From NCBI GenBank assembly GCA_964424805.1, contig CAYRKH010000119.1:1-6841 (forward strand): a stretch of DNA of 6,841 bases, written 5' to 3'. Made by a program: the position numbers and the translations under genes. Within the stretch, counting starts at the first letter, position 1, and each line of letters begins with the position of its first letter. The DNA comes from IDS-8 sp964424805. GTDB taxonomy: Bacteria; Pseudomonadota; Gammaproteobacteria; Steroidobacterales; Woeseiaceae. The notes below the pieces were generated by a model. It was given only the letters and a program-made list of their open reading frames with translations. It was not told the DNA's origin and made no database searches. Positions 1 through 5,874 of the stretch are shown here, piece by piece.

Positions 1-1033
1 CGTGCTCGATCGCAGAACGGAACACCGGTGTCTGCCGATACCGGGTGCCGACCTGCACGCGGGTTGTCCAGATCGCTTCGCCAGCGCGGACAAGCCACAG
101 GCGAAAGGCCGCAATATTGACCAGCACGAACTCCGATTCTGCCTCGATGTCGCGAAACACCCAGCGTATCCGCTCGAGATTAATGCGAATCTGATCGATT
201 CGCACCTCGACCGGCAGGTTGAGGGCGTCCAAGGTCCGAGGTCCAACGATGCCGTCGACCTCGAGTCCGTGTCGCTGCTGGAATCGCGTGACCGCCTCGG
301 TGAGCGACTCGCCGAACAGAACCTCATTCTGCACCGGGCCATCGAGGTCGCCGCCTACGAGTAGACGCCGTTGCAGTTCCGCAACTCGGGCATCCCTCAT
401 GCCGGGCCGGAGCGTGGGGCCGTCGGAGACTTCCGGCCAGCCGCCTTCGGCCTGCAGGGTACGATAGCGGGACAGCGCTTCCCGCAGCCGGGCGTAGTAG
501 CCGGTCGCCGGCGCGAGTCGCTGCAACAGTTCGGTGACCGCAGCTTCGGTGATTGCCGTCTCAAGGACCGCGAACGGATCCGCTGCGACCTGCCGGCTGA
601 AATTCCATGTCGGCTCGAGCTGACTTGGATCGACTTTTCCGAAGCGTAGATGATAGGCCAGCCGGACCAGGCTGTCGGTCGCGACCAGGTCAAGATCGAT
701 GCGCCTTGCAGGATCTGTGCGCAGTTCCCGCAGCACGGAATAATGATAATCGTACGGGTCGAGACCATGCCCGGATGCCGCCTCTACCTCGATCATCAGC
801 TCATCCAGTGCCCCGTCGCTCCACAATGGCCGATAGTCGCGTTGCGAGTAAAACTCCACGAGAAACTGCCGGTCGCCGAACTCGAAGCCGGCACGCAGGG
901 GAGCCGCTTCGGGCGCAGCCAGCCGCAACCGCAGCCCTTCCGCTGCGGCGGACGACGCTGGTTCGGCATGAACATTCGCCTGGATGAACAGCCAGGCAAG
1001 CGAGAGAAGAATACTTCGCACGACCCCGATCAT
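1..1033 (-). CDS. Murein L,D-transpeptidase, YcbB/LdtD-like (C-terminus beyond window)
   Basis: Periplasmic enzyme that cross-links peptidoglycan through 3-3 (meso-DAP to meso-DAP) bonds. Reading the minus strand from the ATG at 1033 gives 344 codons without a stop, continuing off the left edge. Residues 1-23 form a signal peptide (hydrophobic ILLSLAWLFI, cleavage probably after VHA). Residues ~55-200 match the scaffold domain of the family (RFGKVDPSQLEP and TWNFSR near 130-146). Residues ~208-272 are a peptidoglycan-binding domain (LRPGMRDARVAELQRRL ... VDGIVGPRTLDALN). The YkuD catalytic domain begins near 301 (FVLVNIAAFRLWLV) and is cut off after the RYRQTPVF segment, so the catalytic His/Cys motif is not visible. 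AAGGG lies 8 bases before the start. The gene is divergent from a DUF882 gene, its usual partner, although in E. coli ycbB and ycbK are co-oriented. The family is clear; the exact specificity is inferred. Confidence 0.93.
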   Translation of the reverse strand, partial: MIGVVRSILLSLAWLFIQANVHAEPASSAAAEGLRLRLAAPEAAPLRAGFEFGDRQFLVEFYSQRDYRPLWSDGALDELMIEVEAASGHGLDPYDYHYSVLRELRTDPARRIDLDLVATDSLVRLAYHLRFGKVDPSQLEPTWNFSRQVAADPFAVLETAITEAAVTELLQRLAPATGYYARLREALSRYRTLQAEGGWPEVSDGPTLRPGMRDARVAELQRRLLVGGDLDGPVQNEVLFGESLTEAVTRFQQRHGLEVDGIVGPRTLDALNLPVEVRIDQIRINLERIRWVFRDIEAESEFVLVNIAAFRLWLVRAGEAIWTTRVQVGTRYRQTPVFRSAIEH

Positions 1034-1061
1034 CGACGTGCCCTTCGCATGCTACAAATCG

Positions 1062-1090
1062 TTGCCCCCGGCCGTCGGCTCAGCAATAAT
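1062..1090 (+). promoter_or_regulatory. Candidate sigma70-type promoter for the DUF882 gene
   Basis: TTGCCC at 1062-1067 (4 of 6 to the -35 consensus) and AATAAT at 1085-1090 (5 of 6 to the -10 consensus) are separated by exactly 17 bases. They sit just upstream of the GTG start at 1122, in the 88-bp gap between two divergent genes. The implied transcription start would be near 1097, giving a leader of about 25 bases. This is pattern matching only. Confidence 0.4.
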
Positions 1091-1121
1091 CCAGCCCTTC
1101 TGTGCCGTGATGGAGTGTTCA

Positions 1122-1645
1122 GTGAATCGGCGCTTGTTCTGCACCAGTTTTCTCGCCGCTGCATCCGCAGCCGTTGTGTCGCCGGGCCGTGCATGGGCGG
1201 CCGCTCCGCGCGAACTGTCCTTCTATCATACCCACACTGGCGAGCGGCTGGACGTCTGTTATCACGACGGAAGCAGCTACGTACAAGAGGCACTATCCAG
1301 CATAGACTACCACTGCGCGACTTCCGCACCGGTGAGGTGCAGCCGATGGATAGCGGCATGCTCGATCTTCTTTGCGACCTGCGCGCCGTCACGGGACGTG
1401 CCGGAAGATTTGAGATCATTTCCGCATTCCGCTCCAAAAGGACCAACGAGATGCTGCGCAGCCGCAGCAAGAATGTTGCCCGATCCAGCCTGCACCTCGA
1501 CGGCAGAGCGATCGACGTGCGTCTGGCCGGGTTCGATACGGCGCGGTTGCGCGATGCAGCCATCGCCCTGCAGCGTGGTGGTGTCGGTTACTACGCACAA
1601 TCGGACTTCGTGCATGTCGACACCGGCCGCGTACGGCGCTGGTAA
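1122..1645 (+). pseudogene. DUF882 / YcbK-like Tat-exported peptidase, frameshifted
   Basis: Member of the DUF882 (peptidase M15-like) family, which includes E. coli YcbK; these are predicted zinc-dependent murein peptidases. The GTG at 1122 has GGAG six bases upstream, better than the in-frame ATG at 1110, which has none. The N-terminus has a twin-arginine signal (NRRLFCTSF, then an Ala-rich hydrophobic stretch ending AWA). The mature part begins RELSFYHTHTGERLDV. The reading then breaks: IDYH ends at 1313, and the expected continuation LRDFRTGEVQPMD is in the -1 frame from 1313. A single lost C (CACCTG to CACTG) explains it. Downstream the family is intact: ISAFRSKRTNEML, the zinc-site motif SLHLDGRAIDVR, and the C-terminal DFVHVDTGRVRRW. 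Repaired length is ~174 residues, normal for the family. Without repair, the first frame runs on to a stop at 1722-1724 with an unrelated tail and no zinc-site motifs. It could be a real inactivation or a sequencing error; the site is not a classical slippery heptamer. Confidence 0.85.
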
Positions 1646-1716
1646 AAAAACATCCGAGGTCCGGGGCGCGTCGCGGCGCGCAAATTTCATTCCGTCGAAC
1701 GCAGGCCCCGCGCCCG

Positions 1717-2169
1717 TCAGGTAGGTTCCGCTCTGTCGCGCACCATCAGCACCGGAACGGGAGAGGAGCGCAGGACCATTTCGGCATCGCTCCCCAAGGT
1801 AAGGCGGCGCAGGCCACGCCGGCCATGTGTTCCCATGACAATCAGATCCGAGGACAACTTCTTCGTCTGGTCGATGATCGCGCGGGCAGCGCCATCGCCA
1901 GTCGCTTTCAGAAGCTCGCTCGTGCAGGTGACGTCGTGCTTCCGCACGAGCGCTTCCGCATCGGTGAGTACCTTTTCGCCGCTTTCCCGCAAGACGTCGG
2001 CAAGTGCGAGCCACGCCGTGGGTGCCTCGCGCGCGGCAATGACGAACTCGTCCACGACATGAGCCAGATCAATTGTCGCACCGGTAGCCTTTGCGAATCT
2101 GATTGCCTCCTCGAGTCCCCTCCTGGAGGCCGCACTACCGTCGACTGGAACGAGAATCTTCTTATACAT
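1717..2169 (-). CDS. Universal stress protein, UspA family
   Basis: Cytoplasmic single-domain Usp of 150 residues, the usual size. The ATG at 2169 is chosen because the protein then starts MYKKILVPVDGS, the classic first beta strand with the nucleotide-contacting Asp at residue 10, and GAGG lies 8 bases upstream. An open frame extends further upstream to 2241 but has no family similarity. The ATP-binding motif G-2X-G-9X-G-S is complete at residues 113-127 (GTHG ... LGS), so this is probably an ATP-binding type of Usp. The C-terminal strand VPVLMVRDR is also typical. It is the last gene of a tight minus-strand unit behind a cytochrome b and a small membrane peptide; its start lies 10 bases after the stop of that peptide, and its ribosome binding site overlaps that stop. 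Usps are generally induced by starvation, stasis or oxygen limitation. The specific trigger here is unknown. Confidence 0.95.
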   Translation of the reverse strand: MYKKILVPVDGSAASRRGLEEAIRFAKATGATIDLAHVVDEFVIAAREAPTAWLALADVLRESGEKVLTDAEALVRKHDVTCTSELLKATGDGAARAIIDQTKKLSSDLIVMGTHGRRGLRRLTLGSDAEMVLRSSPVPVLMVRDRAEPT

Positions 2170-2179
2170 CGCCGTATCC

Positions 2180-2308
2180 TCAATAGCAGAGGAGCTCGGA
2201 CAGCTCCTCCTGATTGTTGGCCCGTTCCTTGCGCCTTTCATATAGAAACACGGCGATCGCCATCGAAAGTCCGATCACCGTCAGCAATATCCACAGCTCG
2301 GCGTTCAT
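2180..2308 (-). CDS. Small single-pass membrane protein (42 aa), function unknown
   Basis: Short gene filling the gap between the cytochrome b and usp genes on the same strand. From the ATG at 2308 it encodes 42 residues: a short N-terminus (MNAE), one transmembrane helix at residues ~5-23 (LWILLTVIGLSMAIAVFLY), then a charged cytoplasmic tail starting ERRKER and ending in CY. The positive charges after the helix predict an N-out, C-in topology. An in-frame ATG at 2335 would give 51 residues and overlap the cytochrome stop by 11 bases; GGAGG precedes that one but at a long spacing of 13. Neither start has an ideal ribosome binding site, so translational coupling to the cytochrome gene is plausible. 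Size and context resemble small accessory subunits of membrane redox complexes (for example CydX or CcoQ types), but I see no sequence match to these. Existence as a gene is likely; any role is inference. Confidence 0.65.
   Translation of the reverse strand: MNAELWILLTVIGLSMAIAVFLYERRKERANNQEELSELLCY
2189..2209 (-). repeat. Perfect inverted repeat upstream of usp start
   Basis: GAGGAGCT at 2189-2196 and AGCTCCTC at 2202-2209 are perfect reverse complements separated by 5 bases. In the minus-strand mRNA this forms an 8-bp GC-rich hairpin. It ends about 8 bases before the GAGG ribosome binding site and 20 bases before the AUG of the usp gene. It lies inside the last codons of the small membrane protein (EELSELL). 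No U-tract follows, so it is not an intrinsic terminator. It could tune usp translation or protect a processed transcript, or it may be a by-product of the encoded Glu/Leu codons. Confidence 0.5.
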
Positions 2309-2324
2309 GTACAGTGTCGCTCGG

Positions 2325-3089
2325 TCAGGCGTCATTTGCTCGTGGCGGCCTCCGGGGCTCGCTGGCGAGATCCCGGTCGACGGGCTGGTCCTGGTGCCAC
2401 TTCCGGCCCGTGAACATCGCGCTGATCACGGTTCCTCCTTCACGAAATTCGATGAAGATTGCGGACGCGATGTGTAATACGATCAGCGCCAACAGCACGA
2501 AGAAATTGAGCTCGTGAATCTCGACGATCGGCGAGCGGAATCTACGCATGTCCGCGTAGGCCGTTTCGTTCACCGTCTCCGGCGCGTAGGGCTGGACGAC
2601 AGCCGGGTCGTGCGTGTCGCCGGCGACCCATTCGCGCATCGTGTCCCCGAACGGAGGCATGTAAACGTCCGTTCCGGCGAGCACCAGCCCCGTTCCCGCC
2701 TGGACGACGAGCAGGACCACAAGCAGCGTCAGAAAGACTCGCGCGACCGGGTTGTGTCCCATGTAAAACGGCGCTTTGCCGGCCAGTATGCCGCGTACGA
2801 AGGTAGCGAATCGCCGGCCGAAGCCGGAACCGCCCGGCAGAAGCGCGCGCCAGCGGGCAAATGACCCGCCGATGAACGCCCACACCAGGCGCCACAACAG
2901 ATTCAGCACGAAAACGTAGCCGATAAAGACATGCGTCCTCTTCAGCACGATCATGCCCGGATCGTCGGGTATGCCGAGACGATCCGCATTGAGTATGACC
3001 GTCCCGATAGCGGCCAACCCGAGCACGGCAAGGAAGTTGATCCAGTGAAAGATCCGCTGGGTGCGATCCCAGACCCGGTATTCGTGCAT
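2325..3089 (-). CDS. Cytochrome b561 / Ni,Fe-hydrogenase-type diheme cytochrome b subunit
   Basis: Integral membrane diheme cytochrome b of 254 residues (family Ni_hydr_CYTB, PF01292), which passes electrons between a partner redox protein and the quinone pool. The ATG at 3089 gives the family-typical start HEYRVWDRTQRIFHWINF; the frame stays open for 97 further codons upstream, but these look like non-coding GC-rich sequence. Four hydrophobic segments are seen at about 17-34, 52-74, 115-139 and 188-213. Candidate heme ligands sit in the expected places: His15 (FHW, helix 1), His53 (start of helix 2), and His192 and His206, 14 residues apart in helix 4. No hydrogenase, dehydrogenase or c-type cytochrome partner is encoded in the window, so the electron donor is unknown. 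It is first in a likely operon with a small membrane peptide and a Usp. An extended -10 element lies upstream. Confidence 0.93.
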   Translation of the reverse strand: MHEYRVWDRTQRIFHWINFLAVLGLAAIGTVILNADRLGIPDDPGMIVLKRTHVFIGYVFVLNLLWRLVWAFIGGSFARWRALLPGGSGFGRRFATFVRGILAGKAPFYMGHNPVARVFLTLLVVLLVVQAGTGLVLAGTDVYMPPFGDTMREWVAGDTHDPAVVQPYAPETVNETAYADMRRFRSPIVEIHELNFFVLLALIVLHIASAIFIEFREGGTVISAMFTGRKWHQDQPVDRDLASEPRRPPRANDA

Positions 3090-3121
3090 GTGATGCTCGG
3101 TGTTTCTTCGCCTTGGACTGG

Positions 3122-3130
3122 ATGATAGCA
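3122..3130 (-). promoter_or_regulatory. Candidate extended -10 promoter of the cytochrome b operon
   Basis: On the minus strand TGCTATCAT reads as an extended -10 element: TG, one base, then TATCAT (5 of 6 to consensus) at 3122-3127. The predicted transcription start is near 3115, about 25 bases before the AUG at 3089. No recognisable -35 box is present 17 bases further up, which is tolerated in extended -10 promoters. Pattern matching only. Confidence 0.3.
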
Positions 3131-3195
3131 GGCGCGCCGGGACCGGGCGGGTAGGGAAAGCTACGTATTGCCCGCCCTCCAAGGCCTGCCAGACT

Positions 3196-3209
3196 GTCAC
3201 CCAAGTGAC
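3196..3209. repeat. Short palindrome in the intergenic region, possible operator
   Basis: GTCAC and GTGAC flank a 4-base spacer (CCAA) as a perfect 5-4-5 inverted repeat in the 254-bp gap between the divergent cytochrome b operon and the cysteine-rich gene. It lies about 70 bases upstream of the candidate -10 of the cytochrome operon and 134 bases upstream of the plus-strand start. A dimeric regulator could bind it. A 5-bp half-site is short enough to arise by chance. Confidence 0.2.
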
Positions 3210-3343
3210 GGAAGAAAGCGCCGTGTGCCGAAGGTGATCCACTTCGCGCTCGGCGCTCGCTTTACCGGCTCTTATTTTGCTTACGAACCGGGCGGGGCGG
3301 ATTCCGCGCAGAAGGCGCGCGAGAGCACGCGCAGGAGGTGAGA

Positions 3344-3718
3344 ATGTTCCAACTTCACGGCTCCATTCCCGGACCTGCAATCCGACGACAGATCATAGAA
3401 GCGCTTGCCTATCCTTGCATGCTCGTCCTGTCGACCCTGGACGAAGGGTGTCCCCAGCATCGATATTTCAATCCATGTCATCCGGCGTGCAGGGCTTGCA
3501 AGGAGAGTGAGGAATGCCGCTGGCTGAACAGCAACAGCGAGATCAGCGTCCTGACCGAGAAGCCGATGGAGCAGCTTTATCAGTCGCTGGTCTTCGGTAT
3601 CGAGTACGTGGACGCAAAATGCACACGCTCCGGCCATAACGTTCGGCGTTGTCCTTGCGAGTCCTGTAGCTGGGTGAGACAGTCACGAAGACTTGCGCGC
3701 GAGTACGGAGATCACTGA
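3344..3718 (+). CDS. Cysteine-rich hypothetical protein (124 aa)
   Basis: The ATG at 3344 is preceded by AGGAGGT four bases upstream, one of the strongest ribosome binding sites in the window, which supports a real gene. The 124-residue product has ten cysteines (residues 25, 36, 45, 49, 52, 58, 93, 103, 105, 108). Two clusters stand out: C45-x3-C49-x2-C52-x5-C58 followed by RWL, and C93-x9-C103-x-C105-x2-C108 followed by SW. Each cluster could hold zinc or an iron-sulfur centre; the paired Cys-rich/Trp endings suggest a duplicated or two-part metal site. There is no signal peptide or membrane helix, so it is probably cytoplasmic. A predicted helix (residues ~72-92) links the clusters. I do not recognise a characterised family. 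It is transcribed divergently from the cytochrome b operon and converges on the glucan phosphorylase gene. The gene is well supported; the function is unknown. Confidence 0.85.
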   Translation: MFQLHGSIPGPAIRRQIIEALAYPCMLVLSTLDEGCPQHRYFNPCHPACRACKESEECRWLNSNSEISVLTEKPMEQLYQSLVFGIEYVDAKCTRSGHNVRRCPCESCSWVRQSRRLAREYGDH

Positions 3719-3805
3719 ACTGCTGCGGCCCATCGAGTTATGCCGTCAGAATCCCCCGCGCCGGTCTCGCCACGTACCATGCGGCGCTTTGGAAGCGAGC
3801 GACAT

Positions 3806-5530
3806 TCAGGTGAAATAGGCATCACTGACATAGCGTCTCAGCATGCGGTGGCTATTGAAGCGCGAAGCGTTCTTGCTGATCGCTCCCTTCATGACCGCGA
3901 TCCAGCCCGTTCGATTGCCGTAGTAGAGCGGCAGGATTTCGTCTTGCAGACGAGCATAAAGTGACGCGGCCGCCACCGAATCGCTGATGCCCTCACGCGA
4001 GTCGATGGACCAGCCCGTCACTCCGGGTACGCAGCCCTCGATCCACCAGCCGTCCAGCACGCTCAAGCTCGGCACTCCGTTGAAGCTCGCTTTCATACCG
4101 CTCGTGCCGGATGCTTCGAACGGAGGCTTCGGCGTGTTGAGCCAGACGTCGGCACCGGCCGCCAGGACTTTGGCGATCGCCATGTCGTACCCCGGCACGA
4201 AGGCCACTCGTATCTCGCTCGTCGCGGCAAGCTTGTCCCGGTACGCGTGCAACCGCTCGATCAGTTGCTTTCCCTCGTGGTCGTTCGGGTGAGCTTTGCC
4301 CGAAAGAACGATCTGCAGGGGATAGCGTTCCGCCAGGCGGCGCAGCATCTCGAGATCGGAGAACAACAGGGCCAGCCGCTTGTAAGCCGTCATGCGTCGC
4401 GCGAGCCCGATGATGAAGACGCTTGCGTCGAGCTCGACGCCGGTCCGTTCGGCGACCAGCACGACCAGGTCTCGCTTGGCATCGACGTGCGCTTGCCAAA
4501 TGGCTGGGTCCGGTAGCTGGTCGGCCAGGACGAGCAGCTCGGGCTCGTGGCACCAGCCCGGAAAATGCTCGTCGTAAAGACTGGAGAAGCCTTCGGTCGT
4601 CCAGGTATAGGGGTGGACTCCGTTCGTGATCGACCGCACGCGATACCCGGGGAACATGGCCGCCGAAACCTGGGCGTGCTTCTTCGCAACACCGTTGACA
4701 TAGCCGCTGAAGCCGAGCGCAAGCTGCGTCATGTTGAGGCGATCCCCTCCTGCGACCCGCTGAAGCTCGGTGTACGCCTCCGTACCGAGAACCTTTTCGA
4801 CCAGTTCGTAGGAAAACCGGTCATGGCCCGCCTCGACGGGCGTATGCGTCGTGAAGTTGCACAGGGCACGAACGTCCGCGATGTCGTAAGCAGTACCGTC
4901 CTGACCCTCCGCCGGCGCGTGCTCGCCGGCGGCATGTGCCATTCGGCGCGCCAGCTCGAGCGCGAGCAGCGCCGCGTGGCCCTCGTTGAGATGATATTGG
5001 CGGACCCGGAACCCTAGTGCATCGAGCATCCTTACGCCGCCTATTCCGAGCACCGCTTCCTGCTTCAGCCGATACGTTTCGTCGCCGCCGTACAGGCGGT
5101 GCGTAAGCCGCCGGTCTTCGGGCGAGTTCTCGACGGCATCGGTGTCGAGCAGCAGGACCGGAATAGAGCCGCCGAGGTGCCCCTGCAGCTCATAGAGCCA
5201 CGCCTGAATCCACACACAGCGCCCCTCGAGCTGCACGGCCACCTTCGCGTCCGCCAGGGATGCCCACGCTTCGGGCTCCCATCTCTCCGCGAGCTCGGAC
5301 TGGACGCCAGCCGGGCTCAGCTCCTGCCTGAAGTACCCTTCGCGGCTGACCAGCGTGACCGCCACGACCGGAATCTCCAGTTCCGCCGCCGAGCGCAGCG
5401 TGTCGCCCGCCAGCACGCCGAGGCCACCGGCGTAGGTCGGAATCTCGCTCTGCAGGGCGATCTCCATGGAGAAGTACGCCACCAGCGGTTGCGGGGTGTA
5501 GATATCGACGATCGATTTGCCCGGCGGCAT
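3806..5530 (-). CDS. glgP: Alpha-glucan phosphorylase (GT35 family, short form)
   Basis: PLP-dependent enzyme that removes glucose from glycogen or maltodextrin by phosphorolysis, giving glucose 1-phosphate. The product is 574 residues and starts close to the conserved PLVAYFSMEIAL. It therefore lacks the N-terminal DUF3417 domain of the ~850-residue form. Conserved blocks in order are YAGGLGVLAGDTLRSAAEL (~35-53), YHLNEGHAALLALELAR, ITNGVHPYTW, FIIGLARRMTAYKRL, LSGKAHPNDHEGK, and near the C-terminus EASGTSGMKASFNG, in which Lys480 is the expected PLP Schiff-base lysine, followed by LSVLDGWW. The ATG at 5530 is preferred because GGTGG lies 6 bases upstream. An ATG at 5536 (two residues longer) overlaps the stop of a short upstream ORF as ATGA and is a real alternative. 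It lies downstream of a decayed fructose bisphosphatase, in a carbon-storage context. The alpha-glucan phosphorylase family (TIGR02094 type) is certain; substrate preference is not visible. Confidence 0.96.
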   Translation of the reverse strand: MPPGKSIVDIYTPQPLVAYFSMEIALQSEIPTYAGGLGVLAGDTLRSAAELEIPVVAVTLVSREGYFRQELSPAGVQSELAERWEPEAWASLADAKVAVQLEGRCVWIQAWLYELQGHLGGSIPVLLLDTDAVENSPEDRRLTHRLYGGDETYRLKQEAVLGIGGVRMLDALGFRVRQYHLNEGHAALLALELARRMAHAAGEHAPAEGQDGTAYDIADVRALCNFTTHTPVEAGHDRFSYELVEKVLGTEAYTELQRVAGGDRLNMTQLALGFSGYVNGVAKKHAQVSAAMFPGYRVRSITNGVHPYTWTTEGFSSLYDEHFPGWCHEPELLVLADQLPDPAIWQAHVDAKRDLVVLVAERTGVELDASVFIIGLARRMTAYKRLALLFSDLEMLRRLAERYPLQIVLSGKAHPNDHEGKQLIERLHAYRDKLAATSEIRVAFVPGYDMAIAKVLAAGADVWLNTPKPPFEASGTSGMKASFNGVPSLSVLDGWWIEGCVPGVTGWSIDSREGISDSVAAASLYARLQDEILPLYYGNRTGWIAVMKGAISKNASRFNSHRMLRRYVSDAYFT

Positions 5531-5532
5531 GC

Positions 5533-5628
5533 TCATCCACCCCGGCCCGCCAGCGTGCCTGTGAGGTAATCCTCGAACTGCGCCCAAGCAGCCGGGCTGT
5601 GCTCGCGGCCGAAGCCTTTCGTACGCAT
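5533..5628 (-). CDS. Possible 31-residue leader ORF before the glucan phosphorylase
   Basis: Open frame from the ATG at 5628 encoding 31 residues (MRTKGFGREHSPAAWAQF, then EDYLTGTLAGRGG). Its TGA overlaps the alternative phosphorylase ATG at 5536 as ATGA, the arrangement typical of translational coupling. A GGGAGG lies 11 bases upstream of its start, which is rather far. There is no hydrophobic segment and I do not recognise it. It may be a genuine small protein, a coupling leader, the tail end of a decayed gene (it follows the bisphosphatase remnant), or chance. It fills the otherwise empty 138 bases between the remnant and the phosphorylase. Confidence 0.25.
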   Translation of the reverse strand: MRTKGFGREHSPAAWAQFEDYLTGTLAGRGG

Positions 5629-5668
5629 ACCTTCCGTCGCCTCCCGCTGCCGGCCGGACGCCGACTCC

Positions 5669-5874
5669 TCACAGACCGGATTCGGACGTTGCTCGTCTGC
5701 CCTTCGCCACGCCGTCCCGGATCACGAACCGATCCCGCAGTTCGTCGAGCCGCTCGACGATGCCGGTGTATTCGAGCTCGTTCATGGGCAGCATGGCCGC
5801 ACCAAAGAAGCCCTGGCGCCGCGGCCACCAATCGAGCCGATGTCGGCCTTGAGCACGCTCAGTGTGAGTTTCAT
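5669..5874 (-). pseudogene. Fructose-1,6-bisphosphatase class V remnant (internal deletion, out of frame)
   Basis: The intact family (archaeal-type FBP aldolase/phosphatase, ~370-400 residues) converts fructose 1,6-bisphosphate to fructose 6-phosphate. Here only the ends remain. From the ATG at 5874, which keeps a strong GAGGA site six bases upstream, the frame reads MKLTLSVLKADIGSIGG, the hallmark N-terminus with the metal-binding KADIGS segment. It then derails and stops at 5782-5784 after 30 residues. In another frame the sequence continues directly with RRQGFFGAAMLPMNELEY and TGIVERLDELRDRF, the usual C-terminal block, ending at the stop at 5669. The join falls in the GC-rich palindromic-looking tract around 5815-5826. 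About 300 residues of catalytic core are missing and the two halves are out of frame, so no enzyme can be made. The C-terminal ATG (in MNELEY) overlaps the premature stop as ATGA, so the fragment might still be translated. Confidence 0.82.

Noticed and set aside
2..999. Several open frames of 67-126 codons on both strands over the transpeptidase
   Set aside because: The minus frame starting at 1033 encodes a recognisable YcbB-like protein throughout. The others are antisense or shifted shadows caused by high GC content.
1305..1320. Programmed -1 ribosomal frameshift in the DUF882 gene
   Set aside because: The shift site TACCACTGC is not an X-XXY-YYZ slippery heptamer, and DUF882 proteins are not known to use frameshifting. 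A simple base loss explains it.
1646..1716. GC hairpin (GCGCG with CGCGC around 1667-1682) and the A-run at 1644-1650 as an intrinsic terminator for the usp operon
   Set aside because: Read on the minus strand, a T-run does follow, but about 15 bases after a stem of only 5 bp. The geometry does not fit a Rho-independent terminator.
2170..2241. 24-residue upstream extension of the Usp
   Set aside because: It overlaps the small membrane protein, lacks Usp similarity, and the ATG at 2169 has a good ribosome binding site and the canonical N-terminus.
3090..3380. 97-residue N-terminal extension of the cytochrome b frame
   Set aside because: It has no family similarity or hydrophobic pattern. The ATG at 3089 gives the standard cytochrome b start and a candidate promoter lies inside the extension.
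5190..5831. 213-codon minus-strand frame spanning the bisphosphatase remnant and the start of the phosphorylase
   Set aside because: Arg/Gly/Ala-rich shadow composition. The recognisable protein sequences in the same stretch lie in other frames.
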